Source: Geosiphon pyriformis
Lineage: Eukaryota; Glomeromycota; Glomeromycetes; Archaeosporales; Geosiphonaceae
Assembly: GCA_016748015.1 (NCBI GenBank)
Contig: JAAOMT010000607.1
Location: forward strand, 30,999 to 94,998
Direction of reading: 5' to 3'
DNA length: 64,000 nt
Positions 25,990 to 37,035 of this stretch are shown piece after piece; positions within the stretch are counted from its first letter, which is position 1, and every line of letters begins with the position of its first letter. Position numbers and translations under genes: made by a program. Below the pieces are notes generated by a model. It was not told the DNA's origin. It made no database searches and was given only the letters and a program-made list of their open reading frames with translations.

Positions 25990-26635
25990 TTTTTAAGCAC
26001 AAACAACAAATGACTTTTTTTATACAAGATAATATCTAATAGCATACCTATCTATTCTTGAAAAATCAATGAATGAAAGTTTGTTTAAATTTATAAAATA
26101 CAAAAAAAAGTTTACAAAACCCAAATAAATAGCTTTATTTATGCAGTTCCTATTAATTCTGTTATTTATACACCCTTTATATAGTATTTTTTACTAAAGA
26201 AAAAGGTAAATTGGTAAACAAAAAACAAGAAGACTAAAATACTTGCAAAATGAAATTTACAGAAAGACTATTGCTTTTTTTGCTCATAAATTTAATGCCA
26301 TTATAATTTTTTCTTTTGAGATATAAAATTACAAAAAAAACAGTTAAAAGATGCTTAGCTGACATATTATCAATTTTGACAATGTTTAATAGCCAGAGCA
26401 GAGGGATTAAAAGTTCATGTGATTATCCAAAATGAAGCTTATACATCCAAAACACCGGGGGATCTGAGATATATAAATGCCGAAACTGTAAAATTGTAAT
26501 GGATAGAGATGAAAATAGTGCTCACAGAATTTTTCTCTGGGCATTGCTTTGATTCTCTTGGGAGATCATGCAGAAAATAGTAGCAATGCTTAGCATTATC
26601 TATTATTGATATATTACAATCCACCCGTAATAAGT
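25990..26635 (+). pseudogene. Fanzor/TnpB-type RNA-guided nuclease relic, copy 2
   Basis: The plus strand is homologous to copy 1 but in the opposite orientation. Blocks in order: RuvC-I-like TPFI around 26150-26165; NEIYRKTIAFFAHKFNAII then FSFEI (RuvC-II-like, Glu kept) at about 26249-26320; a KRCLA-type helix; IARAEGLKVHVIIQNEAYTSK across frames; then YKCRNCKIVMDRDENSAH (26472-26525) followed by RIFLWALL and a stop. The RuvC-III Asp and the second CxxC are intact. A deletion of about 25 bp next to TCCAAAACACC removed the first CxxC of the zinc ribbon. Frameshifts make it non-functional. Both copies share a 3' tail (ATGCTTAGCATTATCTATTA), where a guide-RNA-encoding end would be expected in an active element. 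Confidence 0.82.
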
Positions 26636-28190
26636 ATCCTAAGGTCTAAAATTAAATTATAAGTAATTCATTAAAGAAAATAAAAAAACTTTGATAAGCA
26701 AAGATCCAATTAGTAACATCTGGTCAACAAATAATTTTATTAGTAGATTTGTAAACACAAGAATAGGGTACCCAAGTTCTTTTAGAACTTGATAAACCAT
26801 ATATTGGATTCTGATCTGTGAATTTTCGTAGTAGATGATCATTTTAAAATATGTTTAAATGACTGAAAACCATTTTTAGAACAAAATAGGTTACTTGTAA
26901 TAAAATCTGTTTTGTGATATTTAATATTTATAAATAAAATTTGAAGCTAAGGTCAATTTGACTTCTTAATCCTCCTTTAAAGTGGTTTTTTATCTACTTT
27001 GATCTAAAACTAAGCCAAGGTTTTTTTTATTTCTTGAAATTCGCTTTTAGATCCCGAATCTTTTATCTCAATGAATAGAAATAATCTGAATTTTTATATC
27101 TAAACAAATTTCTTATTGGGAATATTTTCCCACTGTTTGAATATATTAATTTTAGTAAGATAGATGACAGTTAAAATCAAGCTAGAAATCCTTTCAAGAA
27201 AATAGATATATATTTTTAGCTAATTCGTTAAAAGCTCACTCTAATGTATAAAGCATAATCTCATGGAAACTATATAAGAGTATTAAATGATTTAAGCTTA
27301 TTTATGCGGCTTCTCTAACAATAGTGATTTAAAAATCAAAACCTTTTCCGAATATGAGGAAAATATTTTATTGAATTATTAGAAATTTTAATATTTAAAA
27401 ATTGAAGTAATTTTACAATGTGGGAAAACAAATGAATTTGGTTTATTTTTGTTTGCCTTTTATAATTTTTTTATCAATGTGAAATGAGATGAGTTTGTTC
27501 ATTTTAAAAGTTTTAACCTAATACAATTTTCAGTGGTCGAATCAAAATTTAATAAATTATAAGCCTGAAAATGTTTTTTGGGCAATTCAAAAAATTTGAC
27601 ATTAAGAAGCAATTAGAATAAAGTTAGAAATAGACATTTTAAGCTTTAGGATGATAGCTGAGAAATCCAAAAAAATAAACTTTTGAATTTTATTTTAATT
27701 TGATAAAAATAGGATGTAAAAATTGGAATAAATATTTAGCTGCTTTATAAAATTTAATAGATTAAAAAAAATCATTCATAACTTTGAAATTGATGTCGAT
27801 CACAGTTTGTAAATTTTTATATTTGATAAAGAAAATACCGTTTTGGGTAAAATCTTACTTTGTAAATATTTTTAGCATGTCGAATCACTTTGAAACTAAC
27901 TTTAACAAAGACCTTGGATGAAAAAGAAAATTAATTGTTTTTAAAAAAATTTCTAAGCCTTTGAATTATATTCAAAATTCACGTATTCTGAAAAAAATCT
28001 GAAAATCTACAACATATTGGGTTTTCCATCTATTAGCTATTTTATAGATTAATCAAAACGATTTAATACACATTTATTGCTATGGCAACAGTTATTACTG
28101 TCTACCATAATGGACATCATTTAGCGAAATCTCTCGTCTGTTTTCCCTTTTTCAGCGCATCCTGAATCAACTCCTGTTAATCCCAAATTT
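26636..28190. other. Intergenic, AT-rich
   Basis: No gene supported. A minus-strand ORF at 26657-26842 (YQVLKELGYPIL) has somewhat protein-like composition and may be part of an unnamed element, but nothing is recognised. Confidence 0.35.
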
Positions 28191-28194
28191 AGTA

Positions 28195-28440
28195 TACAAA
28201 ACTGGCTATTTTAAGAACATGGTAAAGAACCAAGGACATATTTTTAAAAAATTTAAGCCATATTCCTTGAAGGCTAGTTGATATCGTTTGTTTAAGAATT
28301 CAAAAATTACATATGGGATGATGGGTTAAATAGAAATTTTTATTATATATCGAACACATGTGAGGTGGCCGAATACAGTCAAAGTCGTCTATATGAATTT
28401 AAATATTAGCCTACCTGGGAAGTCAAATTCTCAAGACTAT
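28195..28440 (+). repeat. Segment homologous to the 3' flank of L4
   Basis: Matches 41165-41400 in collinear blocks: AAACTGGCTATTTTAAGAAC, TTGATATCGTTTGTTTAAGA, ATGGGTTAAATA, and TAAATATTAGCCTACCTGGG. It sits directly 5' of L2's promoter region, so an L4-type gene end once preceded L2. Confidence 0.8.
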
Positions 28441-28878
28441 ATAAGTGCAGATATTTCAATAATATATTGATTCACTGCTAATATTCTTTGCTTCGAAATA
28501 CTCATATCTATACACTGAAACTAAGTTGGTAAAATTGTAACCGAAGAAGAATGTGTAATAATATTTATCATGATTCGAAAATATTTATTTGGCTCCTTAG
28601 GTAAAAATAAAAGCTGATCACTGAAAGTAAATCTGGCATCTGAAAGTTTAAGCATTGGGTTTTCTAAATGCTTAAGATATACTAAGTTCCCAAATGTTAT
28701 TCTGTGCTTATCTTTGATTCTCTTTTTGTTTGGCAGAACAAATCGATCGTCAACAATTCTAAAGATTACGTGTATTTTCGTTTGGGAAATTTAAAACAAT
28801 ATAGGGGAATAGATCATCGAAGCCAGAATACAGTGATAAGTTCAATATCCAAGAAGTAATTTTTATTCATGTTTTAAA
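28441..28878 (+). promoter_or_regulatory. Shared upstream region of lipase-like L2
   Basis: A close copy of L1's 5' flank from GCTTCGAAATACT (about 28492) to the ATG. It includes the TATA-like CAATATAGGGGAATAGAT at about 28797 and the adjoining TCATCGAAGCCAG block. Confidence 0.6.
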
Positions 28879-30186
28879 ATGAAAATTCTTTCAAGCGTTT
28901 GGTGGTTACTCATTTTGAAGCTATTTCACATGGTGATAGTTTCCATAGCAAAATTTAAAACAAAACGAGAAGCGAACTTTCCCGAATGTCTTTCAATCAA
29001 ACATGTAAACCTCAGCCCCCCAAAAAAGAATTTCTTAAACATTACCGAAGAGCAAAAAAGGTCCAAAATTGATGCAGACTTCCACTTTCAGAAAGTTTTA
29101 GTAGAGGATCAAGGGCTCCTCGGGATGCTAGCTAATAATGCTTACTATGCAAGACAGGCTGCATATCTTGGAGATGAGAGCGAGCGACTATGGGAGCGCT
29201 TTTTTGGTAAAAATCATAAATATTTTTTGAAAATTAGAAAATACATCAATATTTATATTTAATAATTTTAAATTTTAGTGGGAATGCCAGAAAGTTTAAA
29301 TCCAACCGCAGGAGCGTATCAACAAATAATATTGACTTTCAAATCTAAAGAAAGGGTATATGATCATTGGAAAAGGATAAAATCAACCTCGATTGCATAT
29401 CCTAGTATACAAGAGGCCTACATAGAAAAAAATCATTTTGATGTATGGTTAAAGGGTAGAAAAAAATTTTGGACCAAGATGGAAAACCTGAAATTAAAAC
29501 CTGACTTCGATGTTAACAAAGATTACTTTACATTCACTGGTTTTGGGCGAGCGGGTAGTAAGTTGTATTAAAAATATTAAAAATTTTTGCATATGCATAT
29601 TCTAAATTATTTTCATTTTGAAATTTATTAGTAATAGCAGTATACGCAGCATTAGAATTTGCTTCTGAATATGCAGTTAAACCAACAGTTGTCTCATTTG
29701 GCCAGCCACAAATGGGAAATAAGAAATTTGTCGAATTTGTAGCAACTCAAATTACGCTTTATCGTGTCACGTATCGGGATGATTTTACCCCAAGTGTTCC
29801 AAAATATGGTTATACCTCTGATGGAAAAGCAATTGGCTATATTCAATTGAGTGGCGAATACTGGATTCCATTTCAAGATCAATGTGAATGCTCACCTCTT
29901 TTCACAAAAACCTCCGACTTAGAACCATCAGTAAAATTTCCGTCTGTTTATAAATGCTTTGAGGTCGGAACATTAAATGAACATCCGGTGAGGAAATTTA
30001 AGAATTTTTCCTAAGTCAACGTTATTTTTAAAATTTAAAACGATCTGAATTTTTTTTATCTGCAAGGATTGTAATAAAAATCGTAATAAACGTAGAAGAC
30101 AAGACGGTCGATTAATTAGGACTAATGAGGGTAATGACCATTTCGGACCTTATTTTGGATACATGATGATTAGAACATATTATTGA
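28879..30186 (+). CDS. Lipase-like protein L2, triad Ser and His missing
   Basis: Four exons (28879-29206, 29279-29557, 29632-29987, 30067-30186) give 360 residues. It is the closest sister of L1: introns 2 and 3 and long exon stretches are near identical. The signal peptide is MKILSSVWWLLILKLFHM. The elbow is TGFGRAG, with Gly199 where the nucleophilic Ser should be. Asp in YRDDF is kept; Gln precedes LSGEYW where His is expected. A four-residue insert relative to L1 (after TKRE) accounts for the length difference. Like L1 it ends without the terminal Cys (MMIRTYY). All splice junctions use gtaa or gtga donors and keep the frame, so it appears transcribable. Its 5' side carries a fused L4-type 3' flank. 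Confidence 0.85.
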
Positions 30187-31500
30187 TTTTTGTATATTTC
30201 ATTAATAATTATAACTAGTGAAAATATTAAAAATTCTATAGTAATTAAAGTGGTAGTATTTTCAGTAATTTTATTTATGAAATTTACATAATTCTCAAAT
30301 TATAAAATATATTTAGGTGAAAATTTTTGATTATATAAACAATCCTTACATTGTTTATAACTCAAAATTTTTCTTATATTTTTGCAAATAAAATTAGCTT
30401 AATATTTTTTGTTCAATAATTTTCATTAAAATAAAAGATTAAAGCTCAAATTTATAAGTTATAATTAAAATTAATTCTTTTTATTTAATGGCTTACCATA
30501 TTTTTTTCTGATCTTATTTTCTTTTAGTTTTGCTATCTATTAGCTTGTCACGCTGACCAGATTATATTCAAATGTAGAAAATAAATACAAAATATTATCA
30601 GATTAGCCTATTATTCTCAATCACACTTTTGAAAAGTTATTAAGTGTTAATTTTAAGTTTGATATGGTATTTTAGATGATTTTCACCAATCATATAAGTC
30701 ATGATACAAAACTTCACACTAGACTTTTGGTTATTTGTGGAAGTAAATTTTGTCATTTCAAGACATATTTAAGTATATATTTTCAAGATTTCTGCTTATA
30801 TAAAAATGAATTTTTTGTTATATAGTAATATTTTGATTTTCATTTCAAAGATGTATAGCTTAAAGAATCTATAAAAGTTTCAAGATATAAAATTATCTAA
30901 TTCTGAGTTTAAAATCAATTGATCACGACTTTGTGTTTTTTAAAACTTAATTTTAATATTAGACTTTAAGAACATAGGAATGCAAATTTATTTTAGGCAA
31001 TTTTTTTCCGAATTCAAAAAAATATTATAATTTTGAAAACTAGGTTTTATGCATTTTGATGATCGGTACTTTCCCGTTTGGTAACTTTTCTTTCAGCGAC
31101 AAAATTTTTTTAGATCTGTGATTCAGGTTTTGTGGCAGAAATGTGCGATTACTTATAAAATGAATAACAAAATAAATTTGAAAATTCTAAAAAAAATACT
31201 ATTTTATATTGCAGATTAAAGCAACACATTAAGTAATAACAAAAAATAATATCTTAGTAAAAAAGCAAATTGAATCTATACACAATTCAATTGATGTAAT
31301 CAGTTTCAAAAATTACAATTATCAAACTTTTAAAATATATTTAAAAGAAAAAACAATTCTTAATTGTTAGTTTAGCATAAATTTCTTATTTTCAAATTGA
31401 ATTAAGAAAAAAAGTAAAAAAGTAATAGATTATTTCAAATGAAAAATTAAATCAAAAAATTTCTATAGCTTTAGAAAGTCGCATTTGCATAGATAATAAA
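30187..31500. other. Intergenic, AT-rich
   Basis: No supported gene. Homopolymer-rich sequence with stops in every frame. Confidence 0.4.
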
Positions 31501-31504
31501 ACAA

Positions 31505-31670
31505 ATGAATAGCCAAGTTAACAACTAGATTAACAATTAGGTCAACAATCAAGTTATTAATAATGTTAATAATTAAGTTAACAACTAATTTTAAGAATAG
31601 AATGGTTAAAATATATAAAATTAGTGGCTAATACATGTGTGATATAATTATAATTAAATACAGTATGGCA
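31505..31670 (-). mobile_element. LTR-like fragment, reverse orientation
   Basis: Homologous to the reverse complement of 34220-34350: shared TTAATAATTAAGTTAACAAC, AATAGAATGGTTAAAAT and GTGGCTAATACATGTG blocks. It is a diverged partial copy of the LTR-like sequence at 34.2 kb. Confidence 0.5.
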
Positions 31671-32850
31671 GAATTTACTTTTAATGAAAATTCAACTGTA
31701 ACAATATGAAAATTTTCATATCAAGCTGGACATAAGATTTTGCAAATAGCTTTACTTTTTAGCAGAAATTTAATGAAAATCCAGATTAAAATTAAATGTT
31801 TCCAAATAGATCCCTTAAAGAATCAAAATTTTCATCTGTATAATTAAAAATTTCTTTTAAGTCAATTTTATTGCTAAATTTAGCAGCTCCCATTCCACAG
31901 TTTTTTCATATTTAGGCATCTTTAAATAGAATTTGGACTAAAGCACTTTATTGAAGGAAGAGACATCTTGAGGATTGAAACAGGAGCTGAATTTTTCAGA
32001 GCGATTATAGTGCAAATTTTGAACGGATTATGCATAAATAATGCTTCATGCAAAATAGAATTATAAATTTTCAGCTTTTTTGCATGGTATTTAATTAGAT
32101 AGTCTTCATGATGAGCAATGAGGTTTTATCAGAAATTCTAAAATTTTCGGTATTCTGTGTTCATTAAGTAATGTTTTTGCCACTATAAATATATATAGAG
32201 GAAACCAAAAATCCACTAATGCGAATAAAATATTTAAGCAAACAAAAGTGTTTACTGAAGAGTTGTCTCAAAAATTTTCAGTAGTAGAGAAGGCAAAAGT
32301 ATTATTTTTCTTTTAAACCAAATCGCTAGAGAGGGTTATAGTGAAATAAATCTAGAAAGAGTTCTAGAAATGTTGTTAGCAAGTTTATAAAACTCAAATC
32401 AGTACAAAAGTCACTTTAGTTTGATGCTAAGATTTGTATGTCACTTACAAGTAATTTAAGGGTTTAAAATAGTATTTGCATTCATTTTTATTACTATTCA
32501 ATTATTTTACAATTGAGCTCTTGATTCCAATTTTTCTCTATTGAATACAATTGTTTTGATGCCCATTAAAATGACCTTTTGAAAAAAATCTGTTGTCAAA
32601 ATTATTTAATGACTTGGATATTATTAAATTAAATCTGGGGTTATAACTAGTAAATTTTTAGTTTATATGAAGAGTACATGCTGTTTTCAACTAATTATAA
32701 CAAAGCGGTAATGCTATTTGTCACTTTTATTCACTATTTTTAGAAATAGTTTTTTCTTAAAAGTCAACATTTTTTGCTTTTAGGATTTAGGTTTCTCTTA
32801 AAGATGTATTTGTTTGATTTTTACTAAAACAAGGTTGGCCTTTCTTTTTT
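31671..32850. other. Intergenic, AT-rich
   Basis: No supported gene or named repeat. Confidence 0.35.
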
Positions 32851-32855
32851 TTTAA

Positions 32856-33020
32856 ATGGAGGTATTGTGGCGAAGTTAATAATTTGTGATAAAAAAGTAT
32901 AAAATGACATACTGTCATGTCTGTTATTCTCGTACGCGGATTTATTTTCCTAAATTTTCTACGATACTCTATTCTCCACAATATTCTGTTCTATACAATA
33001 CCTCCATTCGCCACAGTACT
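32856..33020. repeat. Degenerate 17-18 bp minisatellite with inverted outlier
   Basis: Read on the minus strand, 32944-33020 holds about four tandem units of the form TACTGTGGCGAATGGAGG, then TATTGTATAGAACAGAA, TATTGTGGAGAATAGAG and TATCGTAGAAAATTTAG. A unit in the opposite orientation at 32856-32874 creates a perfect 13-bp inverted repeat (ATGGAGGTATTGT against 32995-33007). Between them is a small palindrome, ATGACA-TAC-TGTCAT (32904-32918). It could be the remains of a short nonautonomous element. Confidence 0.7.
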
Positions 33021-34205
33021 CCTCTTACCTTATATATATTTAAATGTTTAACAAAAATTGAATAAAGTGAAAGGTTAAAATTGAAATGATATGGTTTTTT
33101 TTAAACCTTAAGTAAAAAATTTTATTATCTATGTGAAACAGATTTGCTAAAATATCAAATATGAAACTTTCAAACCAACTTGAGAAATTCATAACATTAG
33201 CTACCTCTTCCCATATAGCTTTAGAAATAAAATAGCCTTTTTAAGTAACCAAATATTGAAGCTGCTTGTCAACTCTTTTCAAATTCAAGATCTTTTTAAT
33301 TTCAAATTCAGTACTGCTCTTAAGCTGAATAAATAAAAAAGTTTTTTACATAACCAAAAATAATTGATTTAACATATAGTTTAAGCAATAGATTCTGTAA
33401 TGTGCAAAAAGTTCTAATTAATGGACTATAAAATTGAGCTGTTGAACCACTAAAAAAATATCAAACTGTTTATAATTTAATTAATTACAAAACTGTATTG
33501 TTTTAATATTATACTATAAGAACCAAATTTTGTTTTTCATCTTGAATTTTGGTGCTCTTTGACATTGTCTATTTGCTCTTTTTTTATATTAATTAATATT
33601 ATTTTGTAGCTTAAATTCAAATTTTTTAAACTCTTATTTTGGCAACACTTTCCTTAGCAAAAAGATTTACTAATTTTTTAACAACAAAAAAACTAACTTT
33701 AAGATTTATTTATGATTAACAAAAAAAGACATTGTTTTTATTAGAATATGAACAGTATTGCTTTATTAACATGCTTTGTTTGATTATTGGTTTAAGAGTA
33801 AAATATTAAGAACAGAGATTTTGTTACTAAATAGTTTGAAAAGTTATTTCCAAAATTAAAACACATATTGAAAACCATAATTAAAAATAAATTTATCTGA
33901 AAGATCATAAAATCTAATAATATTATAAAGAATTAACTAAGCCATATTTTCAGAAGTCTTAGTTTTTAAACAGAAAATAAAGTAGCTTATTTTATTAAAT
34001 GATTTATAACACAAGAATCAAATTTTTATTATTTGCTAAAAAAATTTCTCTTGTTCAGACCACCAATAATTTCTAATAATATTCCTTAAAGTTTTATTCA
34101 TTCTAAAATCACTAATAAAGAAACTGCTATAACTTTTTTTAAAACTTGAAGATGTTCTGAAATTTTAAAATCATAAATTTAATTATTATAAAACAAAAAA
34201 CTATT
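33021..34205. other. Intergenic, AT-rich
   Basis: No supported gene or repeat. Confidence 0.35.
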
Positions 34206-34209
34206 ATAT

Positions 34210-34490
34210 TGTTACGGGTGAAACTTTTATTTTTTAGTTTTATTTATTTAATTAGCTATAGTTAGTCACATGTATTACCCACTGATGTCATTATTAGCCA
34301 TTCTATTTTTAGAATTAGTCGTTGATGTAATTATTAACTTAATTAATGACTTTGACCTAATTATAAAGAATATATAAGCAAGATTTTTCAAAGTCAAAGT
34401 AATTTATTCACATATGGATTAATTTATTTAAAACAAAGATTAATACAATAATATAAACTCTTTTATTTCTTTTTCGCTATTTCTTTTCTC
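34210..34490 (+). mobile_element. Solo-LTR-like sequence
   Basis: Begins TGTTACGGGTGAAAC, the TG-type start common to fungal LTRs. It has a TATA-like AATATATAAGC downstream (about 34369) and pyrimidine-rich sequence after that. A partial inverted copy lies at 31505-31670. No reverse transcriptase or integrase sequence is seen between or beside them, so these are isolated LTR relics. The 3' boundary is not defined. Confidence 0.5.
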
Positions 34491-35286
34491 TTTTCTTTTT
34501 TTGATTTATATAATTGTTAGTTTTTATAAAGTATATTGAACTAAAAAGTTGATATTGAATTTTAAAAGCACTAATGTGAGACATAAAATTATACCTGTAT
34601 GTTATTTTTTGTTGACAATATGGATTATTTCTCTACCTTTAAATTCTCTTATTATCTTTTGAAAAGAATAGTAACTAAAATATTTATGAGACTAATCTCA
34701 CACATTGAATTCTTACTAATTCAATTTGTTTATAAAAGTTGAATTATTCTTTTATTATTTTTATTGCCATACAATACTGTTCTTTCTTGCTATATATTAG
34801 CATGTTATATTTGACTATAATAATATATTCTTTTAATTAATAACACATTATTAATTTATTATAAAATTTATTAACTTTACTAATAGTAAACAGTACTTTT
34901 TATTATGTTTTTAAAATATTACAAAAAATAATTTTGGGTGATTGGTCATGAGTAAAAAATGCATAAGCTGCATTTATTGATTAAACATATGACAAAGTTG
35001 AAACTATTAACAAAGCAAAAGGCATCTAGTTAATTTAAATTAAATTGCTTATTCCAAAAAAGCAATAATAGAATTCAATACAAAAGATTTTTCTCAAAAT
35101 GAAGGGAGAGATACTATAGAAAGCATTATACAGTATTTTCCTTTCAAAATTAAAGGTCTAAAAAATACATGATTTACATCAAGAACATATTTTTATTCTG
35201 AAATAAATTAGAAAATTGAGGTTTTAAAAATTTTGAGATACGCCTTACAACATACTGTATATTGCTTTAATAGCTCTCTAATAATT
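34491..35286. other. Intergenic, 3' side of L3
   Basis: AT-rich; no gene or repeat recognised. Confidence 0.35.
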
Positions 35287-36602
35287 TTAAATGTTAACTG
35301 GTTCTGAGGGGCATATTCCCATCATGTAACCAAAATAAGGTCCGAAATGGTCATTACCCTCATGAGTCCTAACTAATCGACCGTCTTTTCTTCTGCGTTT
35401 ATTACGATTTTTATTACAATCCTTGCATATATAAAAAAATTCAGATCGCATTAAATTTTAAAAATAACGTTTGACTTTAGAAAATTTTCTCACCGGATGT
35501 TCATTTAATGTTCCAACCTCAAAACATTTATAAACAGACGGAAACTTTATTGGTGGTTCTAAGTCAGAAGTTTTTGTGAAAAGAGGTGAGCATTCACATT
35601 GATCTTGAAATGGAATCCAGTATTCGCCACTCAATTGAAAATAGTCAATTGCTTTTCCTTCAAAGCTATAACCATATTTTGGAACACCTGGGGTATAATC
35701 ATCCCGGTACGTGACACGATAAAGCGTAATTTGAGTTGCTACAAATTCGGCAAATTTCATATTTCCCATTTGTGGCTGGCCAAATGTGACAACTGTTGGT
35801 TTAACTGCATATTTAGAAGCAAATTCTAATGCTGCGCATACTGCTATTACTAAAAATTTTCAAAATCAAAATAATTTAGAATATGCATATGCAAAAATTT
35901 TTAATATTATAAATACAACTTACTACCCGCTCGCCCAAAACCGGTGAATGTAAAGTAATCCTTATTAACATTGAAGTCAGATTTTAATTTCAGGTTTTCC
36001 ATCTTGGTCCAAAATTTTTTTCTACCCTTTAACCATACATTAAAATGACTTTGATCTACTAAAGCTCCTTCTATTCTAGGATAACCAATCAAGGTCGATT
36101 TTTGCATTTTCCAAAGAATGTATCCCCTTTCTTTAGATTTGAAAGTCAATATTATTTGTTGATACGCTCCTGTGATTGGATTTAAACTTTTTGACATCCC
36201 CACTGGAATTTAAAATTAGCAAATATGAATTTTGATGCGTTTTCAACTTTTCAAAAAAATGGTTATTATTTTACCAAAAAAGCGCCCGTATAAGCGATCG
36301 CTCTCATCTTTAAGACATGCAGCTTGCATTGCATAGTAAGCATTATTAGCTAGCATCGCGAGGAGCCCTTGATCCTCTACTAAAACTTTTTGAAAGTGGA
36401 GGTCTACATCAATTTTGGACCTTTTTTGCTCTTCTGTAATGTTTAAGAAATTCCTTTTAGGGGGGCTGAGGTCTACATGTTTGATTGGAAGATATTCAGG
36501 AAAGTTCGCTTCTCGTTTTGTTTTAAATTTTGCTACGGAAACTATCACCATGTGAAATAGCTTCAAAATGAGTAACCACCAAAAGCTTGAAAGAATTTTC
36601 AT
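35287..36602 (-). CDS. Lipase-like protein L3, triad Ser and His missing
   Basis: Four exons on the minus strand (36602-36275, 36202-35924, 35849-35494, 35421-35287) give 365 residues, with the same exon lengths as L2 except the last. Signal peptide MKILSSFWWLLILKLFHM. Elbow TGFGRAG with Gly199 at the Ser position; Asp in YRDDYTP kept; Gln before LSGEYW in place of His. Unlike L1 and L2, it keeps the family C-terminus DHFGPYFGYMMGICPSEP with the terminal Cys, so it better represents the ancestral end. Orientation is opposite to L1, L2 and L4, so this copy has been inverted. Conserved C-x-C (CEC) and DCN cysteines suggest disulfides in an extracellular protein. Confidence 0.85.
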
Positions 36603-37035
36603 TTTAAAACATGAATAAAAATGACTTTCTTAGATATTGAATTTATGGTTTCGAAAATCTATTCCCCTATATAGTTTACGTCTATTAATCAAAATAACAA
36701 ATATTTGGTCAAATCGTAAATTTCCTAAACGTAATATACGTAATCTTTCAATCAAATTTTTGCTGACAAAGAAAAAGTAAATCAAAATAAGCACAGAATA
36801 TTATTTGGGAATATAGTATACCTTTAAGCATTTAAAAAAACCAATGCTTAAAATATGAAAAAACTTTCAGGTGTCAGATTTACTTTAATTGATCAGTTTT
36901 TATTTTTACCTAACACATAAATATTTTCGAAGCATTACACATTCTTCTTCGGTTACAATTTTACGAGCTCAAGTTTCAGTGAATAGATATGAGTATTTCG
37001 AAACAAAGAATGCTTAGCAGTGAAACTAATATAGA
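36603..37035 (-). promoter_or_regulatory. Shared upstream region of lipase-like L3
   Basis: The reverse complement matches the L1 and L2 promoters: CTATATAGGGGAATAGAT (36657-36674), TTCTGTGCTTATTTTGATT, GTAACCGAAGAAGAATGTG and AGTTTCACTGCTAAGCATTC. Homology extends to CAAAGTCGTCTATATT, which also occurs 5' of L2. Confidence 0.6.
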
